Part shown: one piece after another, positions 20,901-27,334 of the stretch | Numbering within the stretch: the first letter of the stretch is position 1 | Layout of the letters: each line of letters begins with the position of its first letter | Source: Dickeya dianthicola NCPPB 453 | GTDB lineage: Bacteria > Pseudomonadota > Gammaproteobacteria > Enterobacterales > Enterobacteriaceae | Assembly: GCF_000365305.1 (NCBI RefSeq) | Contig: NZ_CM001841.1 | Coordinates: 2,947,120-3,011,119, forward strand | Length of the DNA: 64,000 nt | Reading direction: 5' to 3' | Program-made: the position numbers and the translations under genes | The notes under the pieces: model-generated | Seen by the model: only the letters and a program-made list of their open reading frames with translations | Databases searched by the model: none | What the model was told of the DNA's origin: nothing

Positions 20901-23449
20901 TGCTCTTTCTGGCGTAACATGAACTGTTGCAACGCACGATAATTCGAATCGATGTTGATGCCTTCGGTCCCCTGTTCACCCACCACGCCAGACCACAACG
21001 TGTTATCGCAATCAAGGGCGATCACTTTATAAGGGGGGCGCTGGAAGGCATGGATGTGACGCACAAGCACCGATGCGATGACCTCAAAAAACGCGGGCGT
21101 ATAAGGAATATGCCCCATCTCATCACGAACGGCATCGTGATATTCGGTGACATCATAAGCCGCCGATTCGCTGTTCAGATCAATGCCGATAATATCCGTC
21201 TTATCCCCCAGAATCTGTTGCATCATCTGAGGTATGTTCTCAAGCAGATCGGTAGAAAATCGTTCCCGCATCGCTGGGGACGGCGGGCAAAGCACAAACA
21301 GCGTCGGCCCCCGACGGCTACCTTGCGTCTCTCTGACCAGGGTCAGCAGTTCCTTAACGTTATCGCTGATCCCCTGCTCAAATGGAGTAAGGCGATGCTG
21401 ATTGTCAGCATGAGCAACAGGACGTCTGGCATAAAAATTGGCTAAACCTGAAGACTTCAGCATCTCTTCTTCAACAATCGCCAGTTCAAAGCCTTTATCC
21501 CGCAGTAACCGGGCTATGTTACCCGCGGTTGTGCCTTCTTTATCATGAACTTCAACGACAACTTGACGAATATTCGGCCACGTTTCATCAGCAATACTGC
21601 TTAAAATGTCCCATTCGCATTTTTCGGCATCCACTTTCAGCAGATCGATAGTCTCAATATGATGCTCTTGCATAATACTGGCTAACGAACGCATCTGAAC
21701 CTGATAGGTTTGTTTTTGCAGGCGTTCACTGATCATGGCATCCAAATGTTCCCGAATAGCTTCACTATCCGTATCACCGAAACGCTTGGTCACTTCATTT
21801 TCCATTGATTTTTTCAGCGCTTCGCCATCTTCTGTTTCATCGGTATGAAACCCTGACCAGACCGAAGAATTCGGGTAAAAAACAAATTCGGCTTCTCCGT
21901 CCTTGTCGGCAAGACCAACTTGCAACGCTTTCGCCTGAGGCGCATACAATGCGAGGTTCTTTCGAAGAATGGCGTAAGAAATCGGTGAAGGTTCGCAAGA
22001 AAAAATACGTAAATCAGGACATTGGGTTGTAGCAAACAGAGAGAACATTCCGATGTTGCCGCCAATATCGACTATCACATCTCCCGGCTCAAAAGAAATG
22101 CCGTGCTTCACGTATGTTTTCTCTACGAAAATCTCTTCATAGAGATAGCTGGTTTCATAGGATTTTAGATGTGCGACCTCCATACCGTTAGGCAGTACAA
22201 CGCGTTCACAATCCGTCAAATGATGATCAATTTGTTCCGCAGAAACCTGAGGTACCTCATTTTTCTCCAAAGGAGCAGTTATCGGGGACGCAGTTATCGG
22301 GCCATTGGCAACCAGATCTTCTAACCGACAGATAATCGCATTGACACCTTCGGCGTTCGCGGTCAGTAAACGTTGTTGATCCAGAAGTTCCTGATAAACC
22401 TGGTTGTATGGCGCAAATTTAATCTGATCGTTCCAGTTCAGGCGAGAGAACCATTCCTGTAACGGCTCAGCAATCGGCTCAGCGGTAAAGGTCGCAGCAA
22501 TGGCCCATGATTGACCAGCAACGCTCCCCGTTTGATTTTGCTGACCCAAGCCCGGCTGGTTGTCTGTCAGCGGTTCTATTTCCGTCGTCTGCTCACTTTG
22601 TTCGGCTCGTTGATATGAGCGAATATGCAACCCTTTCATTTCCACCACTATCTCTCCCGACTCATTAGCTAAAAACACATCAAAAACTCCCGTTTCGGGC
22701 GTGTCTGAAACGGCCTGTCTGGGTACGACAAACACATCGCACTTTGGCGTTAAATGTGTGTGAATCACCATATTTTCCAACGAGAAAGGGACATAAACCT
22801 GGTTTTGATGATCACGCCGCCGGGTTTCTCTGGCGCCAAGTAAAACAGTTTGAATTGCGGCATCGAGTATGTAGGGAGAAGGAAGGTCTGTCAGACTCAC
22901 GTCATCAGCCACGATCCGCCCCCAAAAAAGATCCTGGCTGTAGTGAAACTCGTCCAGACACTGAAACTGTTCCCGGTAGTTGATTCCGCCGGCCAGAAAC
23001 AAGCGATAAATTTCATCGCGGTTCAGCCGATGAGTGAAGGTATGGGATGAGGTATCAGGAAGACGAAAAACAGGCGCTTCGGCCTTGTTTGTAGCCGGTT
23101 TTTTATTCAAACCAGGCTCATTGTGTAAACCTGAGAAAACAACACCTGTCGCATGACGTTTTGTCGCTTTACCTGGAACCTTGGATGTGACCCAATAGGT
23201 GGTGTCATCCCCATCAGTATCCAGATGAATATTGACCTGGCAAGCGCCCTCCGCAATGGCAAGTGGCGCAAACCATACGGCATCTTTTACCCGAAAAGGG
23301 TAGAGAGAAATCTCATGATTATTTTGCCTTTTATCCAGGAGTGAGGCCGCGACAAAATGAATATATCCCATTGCCGGCAGGATTGGCTCATTCGATACTA
23401 TGTGCCCAGAAATAATAAGATTACTATCATTTAGTGTGTATTCTGACAT
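11906..23449 (-). CDS. oocJ: trans-AT PKS with FkbM methyltransferase, FkbH starter domain, in-cis ECH pair and tandem ACPs
   Basis: A 3,847-residue megasynthase without AT. The start is ATG at 23449 because AAGGAGGT lies 4 nt upstream; an ATG at 23482 in frame has no such site. Domains: DH-like fold (1-285; H then P in the first motif, LDAAIQ in the second); FkbM-type methyltransferase (415-675, VDIGGNIG); FkbH (695-1145, LDCDNTLW HAD motif), which in other clusters loads a glyceryl unit from 1,3-bisphosphoglycerate; ACP1 (Ser near 1262); KS1 (1352-1780) whose nucleophile Cys is Ser1524 (DTASSSS) with both His kept; two ECH domains (2050-2267 degenerate; 2284-2540 resembling the stand-alone ECH2); ACP2 and ACP3 (Ser near 2616 and 2750, each followed by GVTW); KS2 (2867-3290, DTACSSS); and a C-terminal DH-like domain (3557-3840) lacking the usual HxxxG motif. 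It is probably the starter subunit, with a beta-branch introduced at ACP2/3. Confidence 0.92.
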   Translation of the reverse strand: MSEYTLNDSNLIISGHIVSNEPILPAMGYIHFVAASLLDKRQNNHEISLYPFRVKDAVWFAPLAIAEGACQVNIHLDTDGDDTTYWVTSKVPGKATKRHATGVVFSGLHNEPGLNKKPATNKAEAPVFRLPDTSSHTFTHRLNRDEIYRLFLAGGINYREQFQCLDEFHYSQDLFWGRIVADDVSLTDLPSPYILDAAIQTVLLGARETRRRDHQNQVYVPFSLENMVIHTHLTPKCDVFVVPRQAVSDTPETGVFDVFLANESGEIVVEMKGLHIRSYQRAEQSEQTTEIEPLTDNQPGLGQQNQTGSVAGQSWAIAATFTAEPIAEPLQEWFSRLNWNDQIKFAPYNQVYQELLDQQRLLTANAEGVNAIICRLEDLVANGPITASPITAPLEKNEVPQVSAEQIDHHLTDCERVVLPNGMEVAHLKSYETSYLYEEIFVEKTYVKHGISFEPGDVIVDIGGNIGMFSLFATTQCPDLRIFSCEPSPISYAILRKNLALYAPQAKALQVGLADKDGEAEFVFYPNSSVWSGFHTDETEDGEALKKSMENEVTKRFGDTDSEAIREHLDAMISERLQKQTYQVQMRSLASIMQEHHIETIDLLKVDAEKCEWDILSSIADETWPNIRQVVVEVHDKEGTTAGNIARLLRDKGFELAIVEEEMLKSSGLANFYARRPVAHADNQHRLTPFEQGISDNVKELLTLVRETQGSRRGPTLFVLCPPSPAMRERFSTDLLENIPQMMQQILGDKTDIIGIDLNSESAAYDVTEYHDAVRDEMGHIPYTPAFFEVIASVLVRHIHAFQRPPYKVIALDCDNTLWSGVVGEQGTEGINIDSNYRALQQFMLRQKEQGMLLCLVSKNNHEDVKRVFDHRDDMILQWSDFVDTKINWNAKSDNLQRLAKTLNLGLDSFIFVDDSPIECAEVSAGCPQVLSLRLPEHSDDIPGFLAHVWAFDQVRHQTNEDAKRTDMYQEQVQREAFRQSAFSMEAFIRGLALEITIQPATQDQAERLSQLTHRTNQFNFVKAPYSVADILARIQSPDKGCLSISVADRFGDYGICGLCFFSERENVLSVDGGLLSCRVLGRGVEYQMLNVLGRKALERKKEGVEIRFVASDKNKPAENFLRSIDSIQSVSESSDVWTYTIPATVLAELVFTPSSQTIVSSNENAQSESVTASQQRLPSTDTLLMQQIGDQRGRLPTLRSEPEYEQAERQQTEQETVSQSDNIDEDAILNYINATIVKNVLECLKKKVDIDEAKAFSEYGVDSFAAINLVVKLNGAFAIKLPSTVLFDYGCVNDLRCYLMENYRNAIVTRMQSERRDIDIQDNAAQRSEANQTRKTLQKTDDTNKTARHIDDDDIAVIGMSARFPGVVNVDAFWSLLLDGGNCISEVPASRWNIAAYFDEDRTKPNKTYGRWGGFIEDIDKFDASFFGISGKEAKQMDPQQRLFLQESWHALEDAGYANREIKDKKWAVYAGADAGDYQANLRQHDIPLDASSFMGNDASILAARIAYFMDMKGPAMAIDTASSSSLAAVHLACESLRNGAVDMAIAGGVSIHTTANFHILCAKAGMLSADGRCKPFDHRADGFVPGEAVGVVILKRLQDAIDDKDHIYSVIKGSAMNQDGKTNGITAPSSRSQTELICQVYDALNLSADELTYIEAHGTGTTLGDPIEITGLTDAFRRQTQRTGFCAIGSVKSNIGHCVHASGVSALIKLLLSFKHRKLAPSVNYEKPNPLIPFEDTPFVVNTQVQDWQPNSQGKRIAAVSSFGFSGTNVHMVLEEFLPADVSPANLSSANLSSANLSPELGPEPALLLLSAKSEAQLHVLARQLKAYIQQRPHLTAGELKDMAYTLQLGRESLGHRLAVAGKSDAEILTGLDDYLNRNTFALSYLSGTVAQGEKNKGNNRQQQADIDASIQRRDLRGLAGQWLEGRQIDWAAWYQTARQRVAGLPLYPFEQDRYWLPEDDDYSTPDPLNGPATRSPAVMSAGAELSASDVADSQKIGERAQGKRVLTSLQTFQVAAPFQVSNLNAENSSFRLTDEGQGIFCLRLHGADGGLPAEDSPGMSRLSDLHRLFTEIKNRTDIRVLLLSGDEHRFLPALEDDAELFLQKALYRAVLALPFPVIASVPGDCKGYAWLFVCLCDFAVLSTTGRYQYVSREQLVSQQLYHLLSERFTPSAAQVLLTGQGIEGRHLKELGLLMPVFPSAEVTGESLKLAQELAGVPREALIQLKQHLAANLVRQSAALTAQPVAFALKSAISESNESALLTENGLQAFEAGQLGLPLGKPRKVVLNSPVIDVEVYDNGVLLVRLCERESRNKFSKAFVAGFEEIFAHIHQNQAYKVVVLTGYDHYFASGGTMETLQAIQQGNAKFTDEKIFALPLECDIPVIAAMQGHGIGPGWAVGMFCDDAIFSQESVYYSPYMRYGFTPGAGSTLILPCRLGLDIAREVLFTAKEYKGFELQARGLKNPVLERAQVLPFALAAANALARMSRDELVARKTQRSQHIRNQVEANYALELRMHEHTFVGNQEVLARIQQHFNQGMSSRQAQVSDQEQASHQKSSEVQGVKTPGSTSAVQKEQDSNAVFEQVYTLLRRMLAEELQIRTEQIESEQPFVDLGLDSITGVTWIRKINAEYGLTLNAADVYSYPSLKVFTGLVIKEAGLNTATDKRRETRREIGAETTSGAVPAAVGLSNVTVGGGNVREHAVDSRKRANILPVSILEFLSQTLSQELQIKPQAIDPNVAFVDLGLDSITGVTWIRKINQHYGLDLNAAEVYSYPTLQEFAVLVQRCSEPGQSPLPDSDVFSEATLTLPTVSDTGAEFMAGRHQTSIPSAKPALLTEERAEPQAAAATRAENTESAISPAPAGRQAIAIVGMSGQFPKAKNLQQFWENLSKGEDCISEIPADRWAIEDFFDRNRQTPGKTNSKWMGVLEDADKFDPLFFNISPREAEMMDPQQRVFLEACWGCIEDAGYNPADLSGRRCGVFVGCGAGDYDARFGMELNAQAFMGNAISILAARIAYHLDLQGPSLAIDTACSSSLVAIASACDSLVLGNSDLALAGGVSVLAGPSMHIMTSKAGMLSEDGRCFTFDQRANGFVPGEGVGVVLLKRLEDAIADQDVIHGVIKGWGVNQDGKSNGITAPNGNAQSRLEQAVYTGFGIDPEQIQYVETHGTGTKLGDPVEVVGLKQTFAQFTRKENYCALGSVKSNIGHTLRAAGVASVLKVLLAMKNQQLPPTLHHQELNEHITLDGTPFYVNRELSDWTVESGQRRQAAVSSFGFSGTNAHVVIEQFPTEDPSAMQPSAREISAGEYVSRDPALILLSAKNDAQLKQMTANLLAHVRGYAERIQAKGDSAGYTNSAGQAQAYLHSLAYTLQTGREAMNERLGLVAHTLDELQRKLSAVLAGERQTVDLLYQGKSKSHRDALSVFDVDEDMHDLVQAWASKGKFGKLLEIWVKGINIDWEILYSSVTPSSRPKRVSLPTYPFARERYWVDLPTTPTERFRKASEGAVFPSDTTLAPDSTVSASVADHPAFSHRTGGGAEETAGVFQQAEPVQALLNIPGDFSAYGNMMAAGVIAAQGQLPGLLLLELARHAWELATQENTATQENTATQENTVELNYILWGQPARMQDALNGHIQTYISREDDGFYFQCVTEKAGESVTHNFGQIALNAAVVGGGDTLDIRALETQLDAPHNHQITHQIRQIFDEDSLKNQALIEKVGFDGKQLLVTFNSLAELPHQLNAPTFRPVLLTTCWQLLCALNHYCHPQATGRSPWYPFSLDSIIARKPITERVTVYLSPTPVAQESLIITGDLPGYDLRLYDESGELCLWLRNLKMVKEEALLRLEPSDA
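12616..12669. repeat. 18-bp tandem repeat in PKS C-terminal region (3 copies)
   Basis: Three 18-bp units, the third differing at its last base, coding for the hexapeptide ATQENT repeated in a surface-like stretch of the C-terminal DH-like region of the largest PKS. Confidence 0.85.
18051..18095. repeat. 15-bp tandem repeat after KS1 (3 copies)
   Basis: Three 15-bp units (two identical, the third with changes) coding for the pentapeptide ANLSS in the linker just after the KS1 domain of the largest PKS. Confidence 0.8.
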
Positions 23450-23592
23450 CACGACCTCCTTGTCACCAATATGTTTAACCAATTTTGGTTAAATACCGAA
23501 ATCTTCGTCCCTGAAAGCTTCGTTATTGATACATTCAACAAATACAATAAAAAATTTAAACCCAAAATATAGCTTAAGGTGAATATTAAAAA

Positions 23593-23612
23593 ACCCAGAG
23601 GAAACTCTGGGT
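23593..23612 (-). terminator. intrinsic terminator or attenuator in the PKS operon leader
   Basis: On the minus strand ACCCAGAG and CTCTGGGT form a perfect 8-bp stem with a 4-nt loop, followed by a run of T (six counting the last stem base). It lies 144 bp upstream of the start of the large PKS gene and no minus-strand gene precedes it, so it would cut off transcripts heading into the PKS operon unless overcome. A near-copy of one stem side plus its flank occurs again at 23621-23638. Confidence 0.6.
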
Positions 23613-23644
23613 ATAAAAAGAAAACTCCGGGTATAAAACCAGCT

Positions 23645-23670
23645 TATACATTATTAATTGAAAATGTATA
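23645..23670. promoter_or_regulatory. perfect dyad, candidate operator upstream of the PKS operon
   Basis: TATACATT and AATGTATA are exact inverted repeats separated by 10 bp. The dyad lies upstream of the leader hairpin in the divergent control region, where a regulator of the PKS genes would be expected to bind. No regulator gene lies next to it, so the partner is unknown. Confidence 0.4.
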
Positions 23671-23798
23671 CGTGTTACTATCGTGTTATAGATATGTTTT
23701 TCTCTCAATGGAAAAATTATTACAAATCATTTCCATGATTGTACTAAACTATTTTATTCAATAAAAACAGCTGAATAACTGCTCCGAATAGTAGCGCC

Positions 23799-23849
23799 CG
23801 TTGAGGGAGGGCAGCCAACGCACCTGCAACGTGAAGTATGACGGGTATA
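23799..23849. repeat. partial copy of the interspersed structured repeat
   Basis: One end of the repeat family is present (CAACGTGAAGTATGACGGGT leading to gggtata), preceded by the gcagccaacgcacc segment shared with the copy at 40186-40388. The body and the other end are missing. Confidence 0.7.
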
Positions 23850-24175
23850 TCACCAACCGGACTGAGCGATGTCGAGTATCGCACCAATACCTCGTACCGA
23901 ATGTCGCCCGATACAGAAAACACGCCACAAAACACGCGACAAGCCCCGTGCATACAGGCTCATAGCGGTGTTGACCTGCACAGGGCAACCGCGTCAGCGG
24001 TGTTGCCAGAATGCTCCGCTGTGCCCTGTAACTACAGCCTGGATGGCTGAATAAGGTTCAGCACTTTATGACAACCATCAGCCCGTTCCCCGGAAAGGGC
24101 ATGGGAGATAGGGGGCCTGTTGAGGATGAAAGTTATAAAAGGGGGGTGTTCAGCTTTTATTGATAAGAACACTGA

Positions 24176-24203
24176 TTGACACGTCTTTCTTCGCTGATAT
24201 AGA
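24176..24203 (+). promoter_or_regulatory. candidate sigma-70 promoter of the beta-branching cassette
   Basis: TTGACA (24176-24181) is followed after 16 bp by TATAGA (24198-24203), about 260 bp upstream of the ACP gene and pointing toward it. Good box matches make it the best candidate in the gap, but it would give a long leader. Confidence 0.5.
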
Positions 24204-24466
24204 GTTGCCTATAAGTTAATCACAAGTTAAAGAGATAAAAACACATTCATTTATCCCAAGAGAAATATTTACATCCAAAACAATTCAAGTTGCAGAAATA
24301 CGGCAATGCCGCGAATCCCCAAACTGGTTAGATGACTGGTTAGATTCTCGTGTTTCATTATCAGTCGATAATTAGTTTTGATAATTTTATTTTTATTTGT
24401 AGATAAATTTCCTCTACCCGTAGTCATTTTTATTTAAGTCAGTCATGCACAAGTAAGGAGCATCGT

Positions 24467-24718
24467 ATGAGCCACAAGAGCAAGGAAGATATTTTCAATA
24501 TTATCGTGCATAACTTACTGGAAATCCTCCCATATCTGGATACCAGTACCATTACACTGGAGCAGAGCATGAAAGACGTAGGGGCCAATTCAATTGACCG
24601 GGCTGATGTTCTGCTCTCTAGCATGGAAACCCTCGATCTCATATTCCCTCTCCATGAAGCCGGAGACCTCAAAAATATCGGAGAATTAGTGGATTTCCTG
24701 CACGCCAAAGCACAGTAG
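24467..24718 (+). CDS. stand-alone acyl carrier protein of the HMG-synthase cassette
   Basis: An 83-residue acyl carrier protein. The phosphopantetheine attachment serine is in GANSID (about residue 43), in the acidic helix II context usual for ACPs. AAGGAGC lies about 6 nt before the ATG. It is the first gene of a five-gene plus-strand operon with a KS, an HMG-CoA-synthase-like enzyme and two ECH-family proteins, the standard beta-branching set (as in bacillaene PksC-I or curacin). In such systems this ACP carries malonyl, which the KS decarboxylates to acetyl-ACP, the donor used by the HMG-synthase-like enzyme on a beta-ketoacyl-PKS intermediate. It probably corresponds to one of oocC-oocG. 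Confidence 0.93.
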   Translation: MSHKSKEDIFNIIVHNLLEILPYLDTSTITLEQSMKDVGANSIDRADVLLSSMETLDLIFPLHEAGDLKNIGELVDFLHAKAQ

Positions 24719-24758
24719 TCATCCACGCTGGCCAGTCTTTGGCGAATAGGGTCTTTCA

Positions 24759-26036
24759 GTGAATCAAAGCAGGATGCGTATGAAGAACAATGTCGTTGTG
24801 ACCGGCTTAGGCGTAACAGCTGCGAATGGAATCGGAATATCCGCTTTTACTCAATCACTGAAAACAGGTATCAGTGGAATAAATCGGCATACCAACGAAT
24901 TTCCAGAAATCAAAGCAAGCCTGGCTGATTACAACTATAAAGCAGCATTAGAGTCTTTATCGCTCACTCAGGAAGCGCTAAAAGAGGCTTTGCGCCTGGG
25001 GGCCAGAGTGCCGTTGAGTACCCGGGTATCACTCGCAACGGCACTTGAGGCCTGGCTTGATGCCTTTGCAGACGGATGCCCCTATCCTCCAGAACAAAGG
25101 GGAATCATCATTGCCGGGCATAACGTCGAGCAAAAATATCAATATCAAATCCGACAATCCTTCATCGACCAACCCGAATTTGTTCCCGCCAGTTATGCAT
25201 TGTACTTCATGGACACAAATCAGTTAGGTCTGCTCAGCGAGCTTTTAACTATCCGTGGAGAAGGCTGTACTGTTGGTGGCGCTTCAGCCAGCGGAAACTC
25301 CGGCATTATCCAGGCATACAGGCAAATTGCATCAGGAATCACCCAGTCTTGTCTGGTCGTCGGAGCAATGGCAGATTTATCACCGCCAGAGATACAGGCA
25401 TTCAAAAACAGCGGCGCTCTGCTGACCCAAAGTGACGCTAGCGATCCAACGCAGCTCTGCCGTCCCTTTGATCAAGATCGAAACGGGTTTGTTTACGGTC
25501 AAGGGTGCGCCTGTTTGTTGCTGGAAAATGAACAAAGCGCCCGTGAACGCCACGCACCGATTTGGGGACGAATTCTTGGCGGCAGTATCTGTCTGGATGC
25601 CAATCGAGGCAGTAATCCAAGTTGTGAAGGCGAGTCTCGGGTGATGCAACAGGCGCTGTTGACTGCCCGTTGTCCCTATGATTCGGTCGACTATATCAAT
25701 ACGCATGGCACTAGTTCACTGATGGGAGATGAAACTGAAATCGCCGCCATCAAGCATGTTTTTGGTCCTTACCACCAACAGATTTGGCTCAATTCAACCA
25801 AGAGCCTCACAGGGCACTGCCTGTATGCCGCCGCTGCCGTAGAAACGGTAGCCACATTGATACAAATGAAAGAGCGCTTTCTTCACCCAAACTTGAACCT
25901 GGAAAAACCAATCAACAATGAATGCCGTTTTGTCGGGCAGCATGCCCAAAGCCAGGAAATCAAAGTCGCTTTGAATAACGCCTTCGGTTTCGGCGGTATT
26001 AATACCTGTGTTGTTTTGGAGCATGTCAACCAATAG
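24759..26036 (+). CDS. decarboxylating ketosynthase-like enzyme (acetyl-ACP generator)
   Basis: A 425-residue stand-alone KS-fold protein. Where extending KSs have Cys, this one has Ser (VGGASASGNSG), while both histidines remain (INTHGTSS and LTGHCLY). That Cys-to-Ser change is the mark of the decarboxylases in HMG-synthase cassettes, which convert malonyl-ACP to acetyl-ACP but do not condense. The frame opens with GTG at 24759; in-frame ATGs at 24774 and 24780 are alternatives, the latter with AGGA 5 nt upstream, and it would leave the conserved VVVTGLGV start intact. It lies 40 nt after the ACP gene and 31 nt before the HMG-synthase-like gene, in one operon. Confidence 0.92.
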   Translation: MNQSRMRMKNNVVVTGLGVTAANGIGISAFTQSLKTGISGINRHTNEFPEIKASLADYNYKAALESLSLTQEALKEALRLGARVPLSTRVSLATALEAWLDAFADGCPYPPEQRGIIIAGHNVEQKYQYQIRQSFIDQPEFVPASYALYFMDTNQLGLLSELLTIRGEGCTVGGASASGNSGIIQAYRQIASGITQSCLVVGAMADLSPPEIQAFKNSGALLTQSDASDPTQLCRPFDQDRNGFVYGQGCACLLLENEQSARERHAPIWGRILGGSICLDANRGSNPSCEGESRVMQQALLTARCPYDSVDYINTHGTSSLMGDETEIAAIKHVFGPYHQQIWLNSTKSLTGHCLYAAAAVETVATLIQMKERFLHPNLNLEKPINNECRFVGQHAQSQEIKVALNNAFGFGGINTCVVLEHVNQ

Positions 26037-26067
26037 CGTTCACCTAATTTAGCATAAGAGGGACCTT

Positions 26068-27330
26068 ATGATTTCCGTTGGAATTGAAGCGATAAACGCA
26101 TTTTGTGGTACCAGCTACATTAATGTCAGGGATCTGGCGCAACACCGCCAGCTAGACATGTCCCGTTTTGATAATCTCTTGATGAAGCAGAAAACGGTGA
26201 GTTTGCCTTGTGAAGATCCTGTCAGCTTTGCCGTCAATGCGGCAAAACCCATTCTGGATGCTTTAAGTGAACAAGAAAAAAACAGCATTGAACTGTTGAT
26301 CACCTGTACAGAATCGGGAATCGACTTCGGCAAATCAATCAGTACCTATGTTCACCACTATCTGGGGCTAAAGCGAAACTGTCGCTTGTTCGAACTGAAA
26401 ACGGCCTGTTACTCCGGTGTCGCCGGTTTGCAAATGGCTGTTAATACAATCCTTTCCCAGGCATCTCCCGGCAGCAAAGCGTTAGTTATTGCCACAGATA
26501 TGACGCGCTTTATTCTGGAAGAAGAAAACGGCGATCATACCAGTCAGGACTGGTCTTTTGCCGAGCCAAGCGGTGGCTCCGGCGCTGTTGCCATGCTGGT
26601 CAGCGACGCTCCCCACGTTTTTCAGATAGACGTAGGTGCAAACGGTTATTACGGTTACGAAGTGATGGATACATGCAGGCCAGTCCCGGATAGAGAAACC
26701 GGTGATTCGGATCTGTCATTACTGGCTTATCTGGAATGCTGTGAAAAGGCCTATCTGGAGTACGAAAAGCGCGTTGCTGGCATTGATTATGTCAACACGT
26801 TTGGTTACCTGGCATTCCATACGCCGTTTGGTGGAATGGTCAAAGGCGCTCACCGTAACATGATGCGTAAACTGGTCCGCGCCGCGCCTCAAGATACAGA
26901 AGCCGATTTTAACCGTCGCGTGACTCCTGGGCTGAATTATTGTCAGCGCGTCGGTAATATCATGGGTGCAACATTAGCACTTTCTCTGCTCAGCACCTTG
27001 TCAAATGCGGATATTCAGTCACCACAGCGGATTGGGTGCTTTTCTTACGGTTCTGGATGTTGTTCCGAGTTTTTCAGTGGTGTCGTTACCCCTGAAGGCT
27101 GTCAGCGTGTCAGACAGATGGAAATCGGGGCTCATCTTGACAGACGCCGCGAACTGACAATGAGTGAATATGACGCTCTGCTCTACGGCAACCATGAGGT
27201 CCGTTTCGGTACCAAAAATGTCACGCTGGACCTGAGTCGTTTCCCCCAGATCCATTCCGCTACCCAGGCAGCTCATCATCTCGTACTGCGCCGAATCAAC
27301 GAATTTCACCGTGAATATGAGTGGGTCTAA
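26068..27330 (+). CDS. HMG-CoA synthase-like enzyme (beta-branch aldol step)
   Basis: A 420-residue thiolase-fold enzyme of the HMG-CoA synthase family. The acylated cysteine is in KTACYSG (about residue 111), and the later conserved region includes YVNTFGYLAFHTPFG with its catalytic His and GCFSYGSGCCSEFF near the C-terminus. In trans-AT pathways this enzyme adds acetyl from a dedicated ACP to the beta-ketone of a PKS-bound chain, giving an HMG-like intermediate. It is encoded between the decarboxylating KS and the two ECH enzymes that dehydrate and decarboxylate that intermediate. Its likely partners in this window are the Trp-type tandem ACPs in the two large PKSs. The 3' end overlaps possible GTG/ATG starts of the next gene. 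Confidence 0.95.
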   Translation: MISVGIEAINAFCGTSYINVRDLAQHRQLDMSRFDNLLMKQKTVSLPCEDPVSFAVNAAKPILDALSEQEKNSIELLITCTESGIDFGKSISTYVHHYLGLKRNCRLFELKTACYSGVAGLQMAVNTILSQASPGSKALVIATDMTRFILEEENGDHTSQDWSFAEPSGGSGAVAMLVSDAPHVFQIDVGANGYYGYEVMDTCRPVPDRETGDSDLSLLAYLECCEKAYLEYEKRVAGIDYVNTFGYLAFHTPFGGMVKGAHRNMMRKLVRAAPQDTEADFNRRVTPGLNYCQRVGNIMGATLALSLLSTLSNADIQSPQRIGCFSYGSGCCSEFFSGVVTPEGCQRVRQMEIGAHLDRRRELTMSEYDALLYGNHEVRFGTKNVTLDLSRFPQIHSATQAAHHLVLRRINEFHREYEWV

Positions 27331-27334
27331 TACA

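Larger units (their letters stand above)
23450..24466. other. 1-kb divergent control region between PKS operon and beta-branching cassette
   Basis: No convincing gene is seen. The left 300 bp is AT-rich and holds the leader hairpin and dyad described separately. A fragment of the interspersed structured repeat (23799-23849) and a diverged half-end of the same family (about 24273-24294) lie in it. Between them, 23850-24120 is less AT-rich and has several short overlapping open frames on both strands with no recognisable product; it may be a remnant of an insertion. The right part carries a good promoter for the cassette. Confidence 0.6.

Noticed and set aside
23744..24054. Several overlapping open frames of 60-76 codons in the PKS-cassette gap
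   Set aside because: No ribosome sites, overlapping frames on both strands, no recognisable motifs, and they coincide with repeat sequence.
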